NCBI GenBank assembly: GCA_963840245.1
Contig: CAWIYI010000026.1
Span: forward strand, 21,336 to 85,335
Source of the DNA: Bog-473 sp963840245
GTDB lineage: Bacteria; Actinomycetota; Acidimicrobiia; Acidimicrobiales; RAAP-2
Length of the DNA stretch: 64,000 nt
Reading direction: 5' to 3'
Under the pieces are notes generated by a model. That model saw nothing but the letters and a program-made list of their open reading frames with translations. It did no database searches and was not told the origin of the DNA. The stretch's first letter is position 1. Each line of letters opens with the position of its first letter. The position numbers were made by a program, and so were the translations under genes. Below, piece after piece: positions 25,146 through 34,316 of this stretch.

Positions 25146-25895
25146 ATGGCACTGGACGTCGAGGGCAGGGTCGCCCTCATCACCGGCGGGAGTAACGGCA
25201 TCGGTGAGGGGGTCGCCCGCCACCTGGCCGGCCGAGGCGCCCATGTCGTCATTGCCGACATCGACGTTGCCCGGGGAAAGGCCGTGGCCGACGATCTCGA
25301 CGGCCGGTTCGTCCGGACCGACGTCACCGATCCGGCGGCGAACAGCGCCGCGGTCGCACTCGCGGTCGAGGCCTTCGGTGGGCTCCATATCGCGCACCTC
25401 AATGCGGGCGTCACGTCGTGGTGCGGCATGGGTGACGATTTCGACCCGGAGGCATACCGGAGTTCGATGGCCATCAACCTCGACGGGGTCGTCTACGGAA
25501 TGGCCGCCGCCCGCCCGGCCATCAAGGCGAGTGGCGGCGGCACGATCGTGGCCACCGCATCGATGGCCGGCCTCGTGGCCACGCCGTTCGACCCGATCTA
25601 CGCGGCCAACAAGCACGCGGTCGTCGGCCTGGCGCGTTCGTTGGGGCAGGTCTACGAGCCCGATGGCATCCGCGTGCATGCGCTGTGCCCCTCCTTCGCC
25701 TACACCAACATCATTAAGGGCTCAGAGCAGACGCTGCTCGACATGGGTTTCCCGATTATCGACGTGGCCGACGTCGTGGCGGCCTTCCAGCGCATCCTCG
25801 ACTCGGATTCCACGGGCCAGTGCTGGTACGTCGTCGCCGGGCGGGAGAGCGAGCCGTTCCAGTTCCGACGTGCACCGGGGCCGCGACTCGACTGA
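25146..25895 (+). CDS. Short-chain dehydrogenase/reductase (SDR)
   Basis: The product has 249 residues. The NAD(P)-binding motif is ITGGSNGIGEGVARHLAG (TGxxxGxG), followed by an acidic DID after beta2, which favours NAD over NADP. The NAG motif (HLNAGVTS), a catalytic Ser in ATASMAG and YAANK (YxxxK) are present. The substrate is unknown. It follows the helD-like gene by 29 bases and may share its transcript. Confidence 0.88.
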   Translation: MALDVEGRVALITGGSNGIGEGVARHLAGRGAHVVIADIDVARGKAVADDLDGRFVRTDVTDPAANSAAVALAVEAFGGLHIAHLNAGVTSWCGMGDDFDPEAYRSSMAINLDGVVYGMAAARPAIKASGGGTIVATASMAGLVATPFDPIYAANKHAVVGLARSLGQVYEPDGIRVHALCPSFAYTNIIKGSEQTLLDMGFPIIDVADVVAAFQRILDSDSTGQCWYVVAGRESEPFQFRRAPGPRLD

Positions 25896-25947
25896 GGCCA
25901 TACGCAGCGTGATCACCGCCGGTGGCTACGATCGGAACACGACGACC

Positions 25948-26012
25948 GGCGATGGGTCCCGCCGGGGGGCGCCCGCCCCGAACCGCCGACAGACATGGCT
26001 GATGGCTCCTGA
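25948..26012 (+). ncRNA. Fluoride riboswitch (crcB motif)
   Basis: The conserved features of the crcB RNA are visible in order: GGCGATGG near 25948, a GC-rich hairpin, GAACCGCC (pseudoknot partner) at 25980-25987, and the hallmark GGCTGATGGCTCCT at 25997-26010. It lies immediately upstream of two crcB fluoride channel genes, with the start codon 27 bases downstream. The family binds fluoride through Mg ions and turns gene expression on. Confidence 0.9.
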
Positions 26013-26036
26013 GCGGCGGTACGGGAGGGCCGGGCC

Positions 26037-26510
26037 ATGGACGAAGACCCGCAAGAGCACAGGCACGAGCCGGGCGCGGGCGAACGCGATCTCCTCGACG
26101 AGCCTGTACTCCCGCGCCTCGGCCTTTCGGCCGTCGCGCTGCTGGCCATCTTCGTCGGCGGCGGCATCGGCACCGTCGCCCGCTACCTCATCGACGCGCA
26201 CCACCCGTTGGCGCCGGGCGCCTTTCCCTGGCCGACCCTGCTGATCAACCTTTCCGGCTCGTTGGTCGTCGGCCTGCTGGTGCCGATCAGCGAGCATGTG
26301 GCAGACCGCGCCCCGCTGGTGCGCCCACTCCTCATCGTCGGCTTCCTCGGAGGATGGACCACCTACTCCACGCTGGCGATCGAGTCCGCGCTCCTGGCCA
26401 AGGACGGCGACGTCGGGAGCGGCCTGGGCTACCTCGCGGCGACCGTCTTCGGCGGACTCACCCTCGTCGTGGTCGGCAACGCTCTCGGCCGGCGGGTGGC
26501 GCTCAGGTGA
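26037..26510 (+). CDS. crcB: Fluoride channel subunit CrcB/Fluc, first copy
   Basis: The product has 157 residues and four predicted membrane spans after a charged N-terminal extension of about 30 residues. The Fluc motifs are present: GGGIGTVARYLI in span 1, LLINLSGSLVVGLL with the conserved Asn, and GFLGGWTTYSTLAIE with the TTxST/Phe-box region. A GGGAGG site precedes the ATG. It is preceded by a fluoride riboswitch and overlaps a second crcB, so the channel is probably a heterodimer. Confidence 0.95.
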   Translation: MDEDPQEHRHEPGAGERDLLDEPVLPRLGLSAVALLAIFVGGGIGTVARYLIDAHHPLAPGAFPWPTLLINLSGSLVVGLLVPISEHVADRAPLVRPLLIVGFLGGWTTYSTLAIESALLAKDGDVGSGLGYLAATVFGGLTLVVVGNALGRRVALR

Positions 26511-26899
26511 GCAGCTCCTCCCCTACGCTTGGCCTCGCCCTCATCGTGGCCCTGGCGGGCGGCGCCGGCGCCGTCCTTCGTGCGCTGCTCATCCACCATG
26601 TCGGCGTCCGTCGGTTGGACCCGCTGCCGCTCGGCACCGTCCTCGTGAACGGCTCGGGGTCGCTCCTCCTCGGGATCCTGACCGGGCTCTCCCTCTACCA
26701 CGGCCTCGGGTCCCGCCTCCTCGCCGTCATCGGGGTGGGGCTGTGCGGCGGGTACACGACCTGGTCCACGGCGAGCTGGGAGTCGATCCACTTGCTCCGC
26801 ACGGGCCACCGGACCGAGGCGATCGTCTACACGTTCGGCGGTCTCGCGGTTTGTCTCGGTGCGGCCGCGGCCGGACTCGGCCTCATGGCCTGGGCGTGA
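26507..26899 (+). CDS. crcB: Fluoride channel subunit CrcB/Fluc, second copy
   Basis: The product has 130 residues and four spans: GLALIVALAGGAGAVLRALLI, VLVNGSGSLLLGILTGL, VGLCGGYTTWSTASWE and a C-terminal span. The GTG start overlaps the stop of the first copy (GTGA). Paired crcB genes usually encode oppositely oriented subunits of one dual-topology channel that expels fluoride. Confidence 0.95.
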   Translation: MSSSSPTLGLALIVALAGGAGAVLRALLIHHVGVRRLDPLPLGTVLVNGSGSLLLGILTGLSLYHGLGSRLLAVIGVGLCGGYTTWSTASWESIHLLRTGHRTEAIVYTFGGLAVCLGAAAAGLGLMAWA

Positions 26900-27045
26900 T
26901 GTCCCCAAGCCTTGCCTAACCCGGGTGTTGCGAACCACGTCGTCAAGGCGTCAACCACCCCATCCAGGCGACATGTCCGGCCGAATGCCTGGACACTTCC
27001 GCTTTGCGTTCAGCACGTCTTCGCGCGATCGGTGCCTCCGGAGGA

Positions 27046-28074
27046 TCACGAGCTCTCGATAAGGGAATTGATCCTCGCATTGAGCGCGGTTTGATTCACG
27101 ACGTGCACGTACACCTCCGGCGGACGGTCCACACCTGACCCCCAGGACAATCCACCCTGGGCATTGACGACCGCCGCACCACCCTGACCCAGCTCTGAGA
27201 AAATCCCAGCCCCTCCCCCGACCGCATACAGCATCGTGGGTCCGTCCCAATCACCGTCGCCCGGCGGTCCGCAATTGAAGAGCTTTTGGTAGACGATGCG
27301 CATCGGGTTCTTCGGGGGTACCGAGGAACAGAGGCTGCCGCCGACTTTTGTGTTGATGCCAGTGAAGCCATCGACCCAGGCGATAGGTGTGGGCCAACCT
27401 TGGGTACCCACGACCAATTGGGTGGCGGCGATGTCAAGACGTTCGTTGGTGAACGGGGGACCTCCCGTTGGGAAGAGCCCGTCTTCGATCACGAGCTTCT
27501 TCACCTTCCGCGCCACGAGCGCACGTCCGGGCAGCGAACTCCCGTGACCCGGACTGGACCGCAGCAGACCTGCCAAGTTGGTGTCGCCACCGATTGCGAC
27601 GACCGTCACGCTGTGATCTGGCTGGGCCGCCAACACGCGACGGTAGAGAGTGGCCGCCGGCTGCGCCTGCGAACTGTTCCGAATGGCGTGCGGCAGCTGC
27701 TCCGCCAGTTCGTTGCTGTAACCACGCGGTGCCGTGTCAGCGGAGCTATCGGGCGCAGTTCCGACCGGGATCCCGCTATGCCCATAGGCCGTGTCGATGG
27801 CGTCCAGCGCGGCAGCAGCCAGCGGGTTTCGAATATCCGACATGACCGCGAGAATCTGGACTTTGCCACGTTGCTGGAGGACATTGGCCATCCCGACCGC
27901 GGTGGCGTCATCCCACCAGAGGGAGAGGTCGCTGTCGATGATGATGCGCTGCGGACCGCCGCTGGCTGTGTCGGCGGCTGACACCGGAGACGTTGACGCG
28001 AAGCCAGAAAGCCCTAGTGCGACGAGGAGTACCACGAGGACCGCGACTGCAAGCGAACCTTTTCTCTGGGTCAC
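27046..28074 (-). CDS. Secreted nucleoside-hydrolase-like protein
   Basis: The product has 342 residues from GTG 28074, chosen because GAGGGA lies nine bases upstream and a clean signal peptide follows (VAVLVVLLVALGLSGFASTSPVSA-A). The mature start QRIIIDSDLSLWWDDATAV resembles the DTDxGxDDAxA calcium/ribose motif of inosine-uridine nucleoside hydrolases, with Asp residues kept but Gly lost. Later segments (VTVVAIGGDTNLAGLL, and a VDGFTG block) also fit the fold. Nucleoside hydrolysis outside the cell is inferred, not proven. This and the next two genes look less GC-rich than their surroundings. Confidence 0.7.
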   Translation of the reverse strand: MTQRKGSLAVAVLVVLLVALGLSGFASTSPVSAADTASGGPQRIIIDSDLSLWWDDATAVGMANVLQQRGKVQILAVMSDIRNPLAAAALDAIDTAYGHSGIPVGTAPDSSADTAPRGYSNELAEQLPHAIRNSSQAQPAATLYRRVLAAQPDHSVTVVAIGGDTNLAGLLRSSPGHGSSLPGRALVARKVKKLVIEDGLFPTGGPPFTNERLDIAATQLVVGTQGWPTPIAWVDGFTGINTKVGGSLCSSVPPKNPMRIVYQKLFNCGPPGDGDWDGPTMLYAVGGGAGIFSELGQGGAAVVNAQGGLSWGSGVDRPPEVYVHVVNQTALNARINSLIESS

Positions 28075-28326
28075 ACTCGCGCTTCCCTCGAGGGACGCCG
28101 CCGAGCTGCCCCTTGGGATTGGTCGGACGATGCTCAAGGCTGTGAACTCACCCGTGCTTGCAGTTTCGCACATCGCTTCTTCGGTTCTGACGGCGACCTG
28201 ATGCATAGCACAGGTGACGGTCCGAACCGTCGGTGAGCCGCCGGGGCTCAGTGATTCGCCCTGGTCATTCGGCGCTTGCGCGAGTGGCTTGGTTGACTGG
28301 CTCGTTGGCGGTGGCGCGTCGCACCC

Positions 28327-28797
28327 TCATCCCCACTGGCCGGGCGAGTAGTCACCGGCGGGCTGGCGCGTGATGACGTTGAGGCGGTTGTAGAGGTTGA
28401 TGAGGGCGATGAGGCAGACCAGTGCGCCGAGCTGGTCATCGTCGTAGTGCTTGGCCGCGTTGGCCCAGGCTTCGTCGGAGACGCTGCCGCCGTCAGACAG
28501 CCGAGTGCCCTGCTCGGTGAGCTCGAGAGCAGCCCTTTCGGCTTCGGTGAAGACAGTGGCCTCTCGCCAGGCAGCGACCAGGTTGAGCCGCACCGAGCTT
28601 TCCCCGCGATGCTCGGCGTCCTTCGTATGCATGTCCAGGCAGCCGGCGCAGCCGTTGATCTGGCTGGCTCGGATCTTGACGAGCTCTTGGGTCGGAACGG
28701 GCAGAGTCGAGCCGGTCAGGACCGCGCCCGATGACGTGATGTGCTTGGCGAACTTTCCATCTATGGCACCGCTGGAGTAGTCGAGTCGTGCGTCCAT
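28327..28797 (-). CDS. AhpD-like carboxymuconolactone decarboxylase family protein
   Basis: The product has 156 residues. The ATG at 28797 has AAGGAG seven to eight bases upstream. The redox motif CAGCLDMHTKDAEHRGES (CxxC-x3-H) is the peroxidase/alkylhydroperoxidase centre, and VKIRASQINGCAGC is the usual lead-in. Such proteins reduce peroxides with a thiol partner. It stands alone between two accessory genes, with 188 bases of sequence upstream in which I see nothing specific. Confidence 0.88.
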   Translation of the reverse strand: MDARLDYSSGAIDGKFAKHITSSGAVLTGSTLPVPTQELVKIRASQINGCAGCLDMHTKDAEHRGESSVRLNLVAAWREATVFTEAERAALELTEQGTRLSDGGSVSDEAWANAAKHYDDDQLGALVCLIALINLYNRLNVITRQPAGDYSPGQWG

Positions 28798-28985
28798 GCT
28801 GATCTCCTTTTTTGATTTCGGGTCTTCCAACCTCTGACCCCATGGCACCGCAAGATGTGACAGACCGGCCCGACGTGCCTCGGCGGGTCAGCTGACCCTT
28901 CGCACTTTGAGCCTTCGCCCGGATCGCCGGGAGCAGCCGACGTATCGCTTGCGAGCGATCCGGCCGGCAAGGTGTCATCCCGGTT

Positions 28986-29546
28986 TCAGGGATGCGCGCC
29001 GAAATCGACATCCTTGGTCTCGACGACCCGGGCCGAGCGTCCCGGTGCCGCCTGGTAGGTCCAATACAGGTTCGTGTGGGCAATGACCTGGTCTGGAGGT
29101 GGTGCCCCCCAAGCAGTCTGATCCTCGGTTGTGTGGGCATCGCCGACCAGTGTCGTGTCGTATCCCCTGACGAACGCACCGTGGAGTGTCGAGCGGATGC
29201 ATGCATCGGTTTGTGCGCCGACGACGAAAAGTTGACCGACTCCGAAACCCGACAAGACGGATTCGAGGGTGGTGTCCTCGAATGAGTCGCCGTACTTCTT
29301 GTCGATATGCGGTTCGGAATCGATCGGAGTGAGTTCGGGGACGATCTCCCAGGAATCGCTGCCTCTGGCACGCGGCCCGTCGGAATCCTGAACCCAGATA
29401 ACGGGAATCTGTTCCCGTCGGGCGTTCTCAACGATGCGCTCGATATTCGCGACCACGGCGTCGCGCTCGTAGTTGCCGCTGACTACGCCGTTCTGCACGT
29501 CGACGACGAGAAGCGCGGCATTGGGTCGGTTCTCGAGTGTGGTCAT
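28986..29546 (-). CDS. Isochorismatase-family cysteine hydrolase
   Basis: The product has 186 residues; ATG 29546 follows GAGGAGGAGC. The catalytic triad positions are visible: Asp in LLVVDVQNGVV, Lys in HIDKKYGDSF, and Cys in VGAQTDACIRSTLHGAF. Members hydrolyse isochorismate, nicotinamide or other amides; the substrate cannot be chosen here. It lies upstream of and in the same direction as the AhpD gene but is separated by 188 bases. Confidence 0.88.
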   Translation of the reverse strand: MTTLENRPNAALLVVDVQNGVVSGNYERDAVVANIERIVENARREQIPVIWVQDSDGPRARGSDSWEIVPELTPIDSEPHIDKKYGDSFEDTTLESVLSGFGVGQLFVVGAQTDACIRSTLHGAFVRGYDTTLVGDAHTTEDQTAWGAPPPDQVIAHTNLYWTYQAAPGRSARVVETKDVDFGAHP

Positions 29547-29646
29547 AGCTCCTCCTCTCGGTGCGTCCGGAATGCTCACCACCCACAGGGAGATATACCC
29601 AGCAGGGGACCGGAGTTCACTGATCCGCCTCTTCAACGCGGCCAGA

Positions 29647-32510
29647 TCAGCCGGCGAAGGCCTCCGGGGGTGGGCAGTTGCAGACGAGGTTACGGTCTCC
29701 GTACGCCTGATTGATGCGGGCCACCGGCGGCCAGTACTTGGCCGCTGTCTGCCCCGACGGGAACACCGCTGTGGCGCGGTCGTAGGGTCGCTCCCACGAC
29801 GAGACGAGCGCGGCCGCCGTGTGCGGCGCCCCGCGCAGCGGACTCTCCTCCACCGACCAACGACCGGCGGCTACCGCCGCGATCTCGGCCCGGATGGCGA
29901 CCATGGCGTCACAGAAGCGGTCGAGCTCGTCGAGATCCTCGCTCTCGGTCGGCTCGACCATGAGCGTTCCCGCCACCGGGAAGCTCACCGTCGGCGCGTG
30001 GAAGCCGTAGTCGATGAGGCGCTTGGCGACGTCGTCGACAGTGACACCCGTCGCCTTCGTCAGGGCCCGTAGATCGAGAATGCACTCGTGCGCCACCAGA
30101 TCGTTCTTGCCCGTATAGAGGATCGGATACGACGGCGCCAGACGCGCCGCGACGTAGTTGGCCGCCAGCACGGCCGACTTGGTGGCGTGTGCCAACCCCT
30201 GTCCGGAGAGCATGCGGATGTAGGCCCAGCTGATGCCCAGGATCCCGGCGCTGCCGAATGGGGCCGCGCTGACGGGTCCGATCCCCTCACGCTGGTCGGT
30301 GCGGGGGTGCATCGGATGCGAAGGGAGGAAGGGCACCAGGTGCTCGGCCACCGCCACCGGACCGACGCCGGGTCCTCCCCCGCCATGGGGGATGCAGAAG
30401 GTCTTGTGCAGGTTCAGGTGCGAGACGTCACCGCCGAATTGTCCCGGTTCCGCTAGGCCGAGGAGTGCGTTCAGGTTCGCCCCGTCGATGTAGACCTGGC
30501 CGCCGTGTTGGTGGACCAGCGCGCACATCTCGATGATGCCCTCTTCGTACACGCCGTGTGTCGAAGGGTACGTGACCATGATGGCCGCCAGAGACTCGTC
30601 GTGCTCCTCGCATTGGCGACGGACGTCCTCCAGATCGACCGTCCCGTCGGCCAACGCGGCGACCACCACCACGCGCATGCCAGCCATGACGGCAGAGGCC
30701 GCGTTGGTGCCGTGTGCGCTCGACGGGATGAGGCAGACGTCCCGGCCCTCCTCCCCACGGGACCGGTGATAGGCCCTGATGGCCAGGAGCCCGGCCAGCT
30801 CTCCCTGGCTTCCCGCGTTGGGCTGGACCGACACTTTGGCGTAGCCCGTGACACGGGCCAGCCATTCCTCAAGGTCGTCAATCAGCGACAGGTAGCCCGG
30901 AGCGCTCTCGAGCGGCGCGAAGGGGTGGATGTCCGCGAACCCCGGGAGGCCTACCGACTCCATCTCGGTCGTGGCGTTGAGCTTCATGGTGCACGAGCCC
31001 AGAGGGATCATGCCGCGGTCCAGCGCGAAGTCCTGATCCGACAGACGGCGCAGGTAGCGGAGCATGGCCGTCTCGGAATGGTGCTCCGAGAACACCGGAC
31101 GGCCCAGGATCGGGCCCCGGCGCAAGAGCGCATCGGGCAGCGCCGAGGCGGGGCTCGTTTCCTCACCCCTAGCCCCGAAAGCCTGGAGCACCGCGGCCAC
31201 GTGGGCCGCGCTGGTCGTCTCACCGCACGAGATCCCCACGCGATCGCCGTCGACGAGACGGAGGAGGACGCCACGCGCGGCCGCATCGGCCACAATCGCT
31301 GCCGCGCGCCCGGCACCTCGACCAGCACCGTGTCGAAGAACTCCCGATGCACGAGGGACACGCCGGCGCGTTGGAGCCCGGCGGCGAGGTCGACCGTGCG
31401 GCGGTGAACGCGGCGGGCGATGCCGCGCAGCCCCTCCGCGCCGTGGTACACGGCGTACATGGAGGCGACAACGGCCAGCAGCACCTGGGCGGTGCAGATG
31501 TTGGAGGTCGCCTTCTCCCGACGGATGTGCTGTTCGCGGGTCTGCAGCGCCAACCGGTAGGCGGGACGGTCCTCCCCGTCGATGGAGAGCCCGACGAGGC
31601 GTCCAGGCAGATCGCGCTCCAGTCCGGCCTTGACCGCCATGAATGCCGCATGCGGGCCGCCGTACCAGAGCGGCACTCCGAATCGCTGGGAGGACCCGAC
31701 GGCGACGTCGGCTCCCCACTCCCCTGGTGGCTTCAGCAGCGTGAGAGCCAACAGGTCGGTGGCGACGGTCACCAACGCACCCTTGGCGTGGGCGTCGGCG
31801 CTCAAGGCCTCGAAGTCGCGCAGGGCGCCCGAGCACCCCGGATACTGCTGTACCAGCCCGAAGTAGTCACCCCCAGGTGCGCCTGCATCCAGGTCGACCA
31901 CGTCGAGGGTCATCCCCAGGGGCGCGAGACGCGTGGCCAGCACGGCGATGGTCTGGGGCAGGCAGTCGGCGTCGACGATCACCCGATTCGAGTCGTTGGT
32001 GGCGCGGCGACGCATGAGGGTCACGGCTTCGGCCACCGCGGTGCTCTCGTCGAGCAGCGAGGCGTTCGCCGTGTCGAGCCCCGTCAGGTCGCTCACCATG
32101 GTCTGGAAGTTCAGGAGCGCCTCCAGGCGACCCTGGCTGATCTCGGGCTGGTAGGGGGTGTACGCCGTGTACCAGGCCGGGCTCTCGAGGACGTTGCGCC
32201 GGATGACTCCCGGCGTGATCGTCCCGGCGTAGCCGAGACCGATCATGGGCTCGGCGACGGTGTTGCTCGCAGCGAGCCGGCGCAGCTCGGCGAGCACCTG
32301 GTTCTCGGATGCGGCCGGTGGGAGGTCGAGGGTGCCGAGACTCCGAACGCTGCCCGGGACCGCCGCGTCGACGAGCGCGTCGATCGTCTCGTAGCCGAGG
32401 ACCTTGAGCATCCCCTTCTGCTCATCGTCCGAGGGCCCGACGTGGCGCCTCACGAAGTCCTCGAACGGCTCGAGTACCTCGGATCGGTTGCCTGGACGCT
32501 GGTCGCTCAC
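29647..32510 (-). CDS. gcvP: Glycine dehydrogenase (decarboxylating), P protein; reading frame broken
   Basis: PLP enzyme of the glycine cleavage system. The full 955-codon gene is present in two frames: the first part (32510 to about 31305) covers the N-terminal domain from EPFEDFVRRHVGPSD to VLVEVPG, and the second (about 31305 to 29647) continues AAAIVADAAARGVLLRLVDGDRVGIS and holds the PLP lysine in LNLHKTFCIPHGGGGPGVGP. One base is missing near 31301-31310, in a GC run. Both halves are well conserved, so an assembly error is more likely than inactivation. A tandem glycine riboswitch precedes it. Confidence 0.93.
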
Positions 32511-32544
32511 GGGGATCTCCTCACGTGTTCCGCTCGGTGCGCGG

Positions 32545-32740
32545 AACTTGTCGGACGTCCTCCCCGCTCTGTCACTGGACCTGAGAGCCTCGCCGCGACC
32601 TGCACGGCTTCCACCTTCGGTGCGGACGTCGGGCGCCCGCTTTCCAGAGTTGCCTCGCCGGAGCGGTATGTCGGCCTGAGAGTTTCTCGGGGAGAGTTGC
32701 TCCTCCGGCGTCCCCTCGATTGCGTACAGCGGGGACTCTG
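32545..32740 (-). ncRNA. Tandem glycine riboswitch
   Basis: On the minus strand two aptamers follow each other between gcvT and gcvP. The first has GCCGGAGGAGCAACUC and ACUCUCAGGC; the second has CACCGAAGGUGGAAGCC and GCUCUCAGGUCCAGUGACAG. The repeated CUCUCAGG element and the purine-rich GGAGGAGCAA/GAAGGUGGAA element are the diagnostic parts. It ends about 35 bases before the gcvP start. Glycine binding usually turns the glycine cleavage genes on. A TATAGT -10 element (32783-32778) could start this transcript separately from gcvT. Confidence 0.85.
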
Positions 32741-32822
32741 GCGCTCCGGTTCAAACGGCTATTCAGTTGTGCGCATCACTATACCGGCACCCGTCATGAC
32801 CGCCGGGTTGCCGGCCCACGAC

Positions 32823-33914
32823 CTACTCGCTCTCCTCACGAATCGGCCACAGGGGTGGACGGACCAGATGAGCACTAAGTTCCCTGCCCCTTTGGACGAT
32901 CGTGACCGCGTCGCCGTCGAGAAGCCGGGCATCCGCGTCGACAAAGCCCAGTCCGATGCCCCGCTCGCGCATCGGCGAGAAGTTGCCGCTGGTCAGAATG
33001 CCGACCCGCTCGGGGCCCTCGCAGAGGAGCGATCCGTCGCGCAAGGGTTGGCGCCCGTCTGCCACGAACCCCCGCAGCCGGCGGGCGGGGCCGTTGGCCC
33101 GCTCCTCCTCGAGGGCGGCCCGACCGGTGAAATCCCCCTTGTCCCAGCCGACCACCCAACCGAGGCCCGCCTGCAGCGGGGTGATGCCCGGACCCAGTTC
33201 ATGGCCGTGCAGCGGAAGCCCCGCTTCGAGGCGGAGCGTGTCGCGGGCCCCCAACCCGGCCGGGATGACACCCTCACCCACCACGGCGTCCCAGAACCCG
33301 GCCGCCACCTCCGCCGGCACGGCACACTCCACGCCTTCCTCACCGGTGTACCCGGTGCCGGCGACCAGGCAGGGTGCGCCACCCCATTCGAACGGCTCGA
33401 CCGCGAAGTGATGGACCCCGGCGGCCACGGGCGACACCCGGGCGAGGCGGGCTCGTGCCTCGGGACCCTGCACGGCGATCACGGCCCTCTGCTCGGTGAC
33501 GTCGTGGCCACCGATGGCCTGGACGACATCGGTGGTGTTGGAGGCGTTGGGCATGACGTCGAAACGCTCGTCATCGACCCACCACACGATGATGTCGTCG
33601 ACCACGAAGCCGTCCTCGTCGAGGAGGTGCGTGTACTGGGCCCGTCCTGGGTGCACGCGGGAAAGGTCGTTGCTCAAGGAGTGCTGGAGGTGTTCGAAGG
33701 CATCGGGGCCGTGGACGCGCACGGTGCCCAGGTGGCTCACATCGAAGGCGACGGCGGACGTGCGGCAGGCCCGATGCTCCGCCATGGTGCCCGACGGGTA
33801 GGCCAGCGGCATCTCCCAGCCGCCGAACGCGACCATCTTGGCCCCCAACGCGAGGTGTGCCGCATGGAGCGGCGAGACCCGGAGCGGGCCTGGTGCGCTG
33901 TCGTCGGCGGTCAC
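32823..33914 (-). CDS. gcvT: Aminomethyltransferase, T protein of the glycine cleavage system
   Basis: Transfers the methylene group from the H protein to tetrahydrofolate. The product has 363 residues, GTG start. It shows SPLHAAHLALGAKMVAFGGWEMPLAY at the start, FDVSHLGTVRVHGPDA, the VAGTGYTGEEGVE block and LRLEAGLPLHGHEL near the folate site, and the C-terminal barrel ending LSAHLVRPPLWP. It is upstream of the riboswitch-gcvP unit on the same strand, so gcvT itself is not under that riboswitch unless transcription reads through. Confidence 0.94.
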   Translation of the reverse strand: MTADDSAPGPLRVSPLHAAHLALGAKMVAFGGWEMPLAYPSGTMAEHRACRTSAVAFDVSHLGTVRVHGPDAFEHLQHSLSNDLSRVHPGRAQYTHLLDEDGFVVDDIIVWWVDDERFDVMPNASNTTDVVQAIGGHDVTEQRAVIAVQGPEARARLARVSPVAAGVHHFAVEPFEWGGAPCLVAGTGYTGEEGVECAVPAEVAAGFWDAVVGEGVIPAGLGARDTLRLEAGLPLHGHELGPGITPLQAGLGWVVGWDKGDFTGRAALEEERANGPARRLRGFVADGRQPLRDGSLLCEGPERVGILTSGNFSPMRERGIGLGFVDADARLLDGDAVTIVQRGRELSAHLVRPPLWPIREESE

Positions 33915-33923
33915 GCAGCCAGA

Positions 33924-34316
33924 CTAGGCGGCGGCTCCAGGCAGCAGGCCGTGTGACGCGATCAGCGAGGCGAAGTCACGCTGGTACACGATGCCGATCG
34001 GCACCTCGGGGTACAGCTCGCGCATCCGGCGCACTTTGCGGTTCTTGCGGGTGACCAGACGTTGGTCGGCCGTCGTGAGTTCGATGAACAGGCCGCGGCG
34101 GGGCAGATAGAAATCCGGACGGAAGCCGGCCACCGGCGAGCCGTTGCTGTCCCACTCCAAAGGGAACTCCACCGGCTCGTACTGCCATCGCTCACCGGAC
34201 AGGTCGAGGAGCGTGGCGAAGAGCCGTTCGGACGGATGGGCGAAACGGACCCGCCCCGCGGGCACACACGCTGGGTGGCGGATGCGCCCGACGCGCGCTG
34301 GGTCCGTCGCGGTCAC
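33924..34316 (-). CDS. Small conserved protein with endonuclease-like core, function unknown
   Basis: The product has 130 residues. The sequence HPSERLFATLLDLSGERWQYEPVEFPLEWDSNGSPVAGFRPDFYLPRRGLFIELTT has the E-x(n)-PDF-x(n)-E-L-T arrangement of PD-(D/E)xK nuclease-fold (DUF559-like) proteins: an early Glu, then RPDFYLP, then the FIELTT strand. A Lys would normally follow; here it is Thr, so catalysis is doubtful. The GTG start overlaps the stop of the MerR gene (GTGA), which suggests joint expression. Confidence 0.6.
   Translation of the reverse strand: MTATDPARVGRIRHPACVPAGRVRFAHPSERLFATLLDLSGERWQYEPVEFPLEWDSNGSPVAGFRPDFYLPRRGLFIELTTADQRLVTRKNRKVRRMRELYPEVPIGIVYQRDFASLIASHGLLPGAAA

Noticed and set aside
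26900..27045. Imperfect inverted repeat TGTCC...GGACA near 26970 as a transposon end
   Set aside because: Only a short, bulged match with no partner copy and no transposase; more likely a hairpin between convergent genes.
31347..33956. Long plus-strand open frame of about 870 codons
   Set aside because: It lies antisense to gcvP, the glycine riboswitch and gcvT; the translation has no recognisable domain and is a by-product of high GC.
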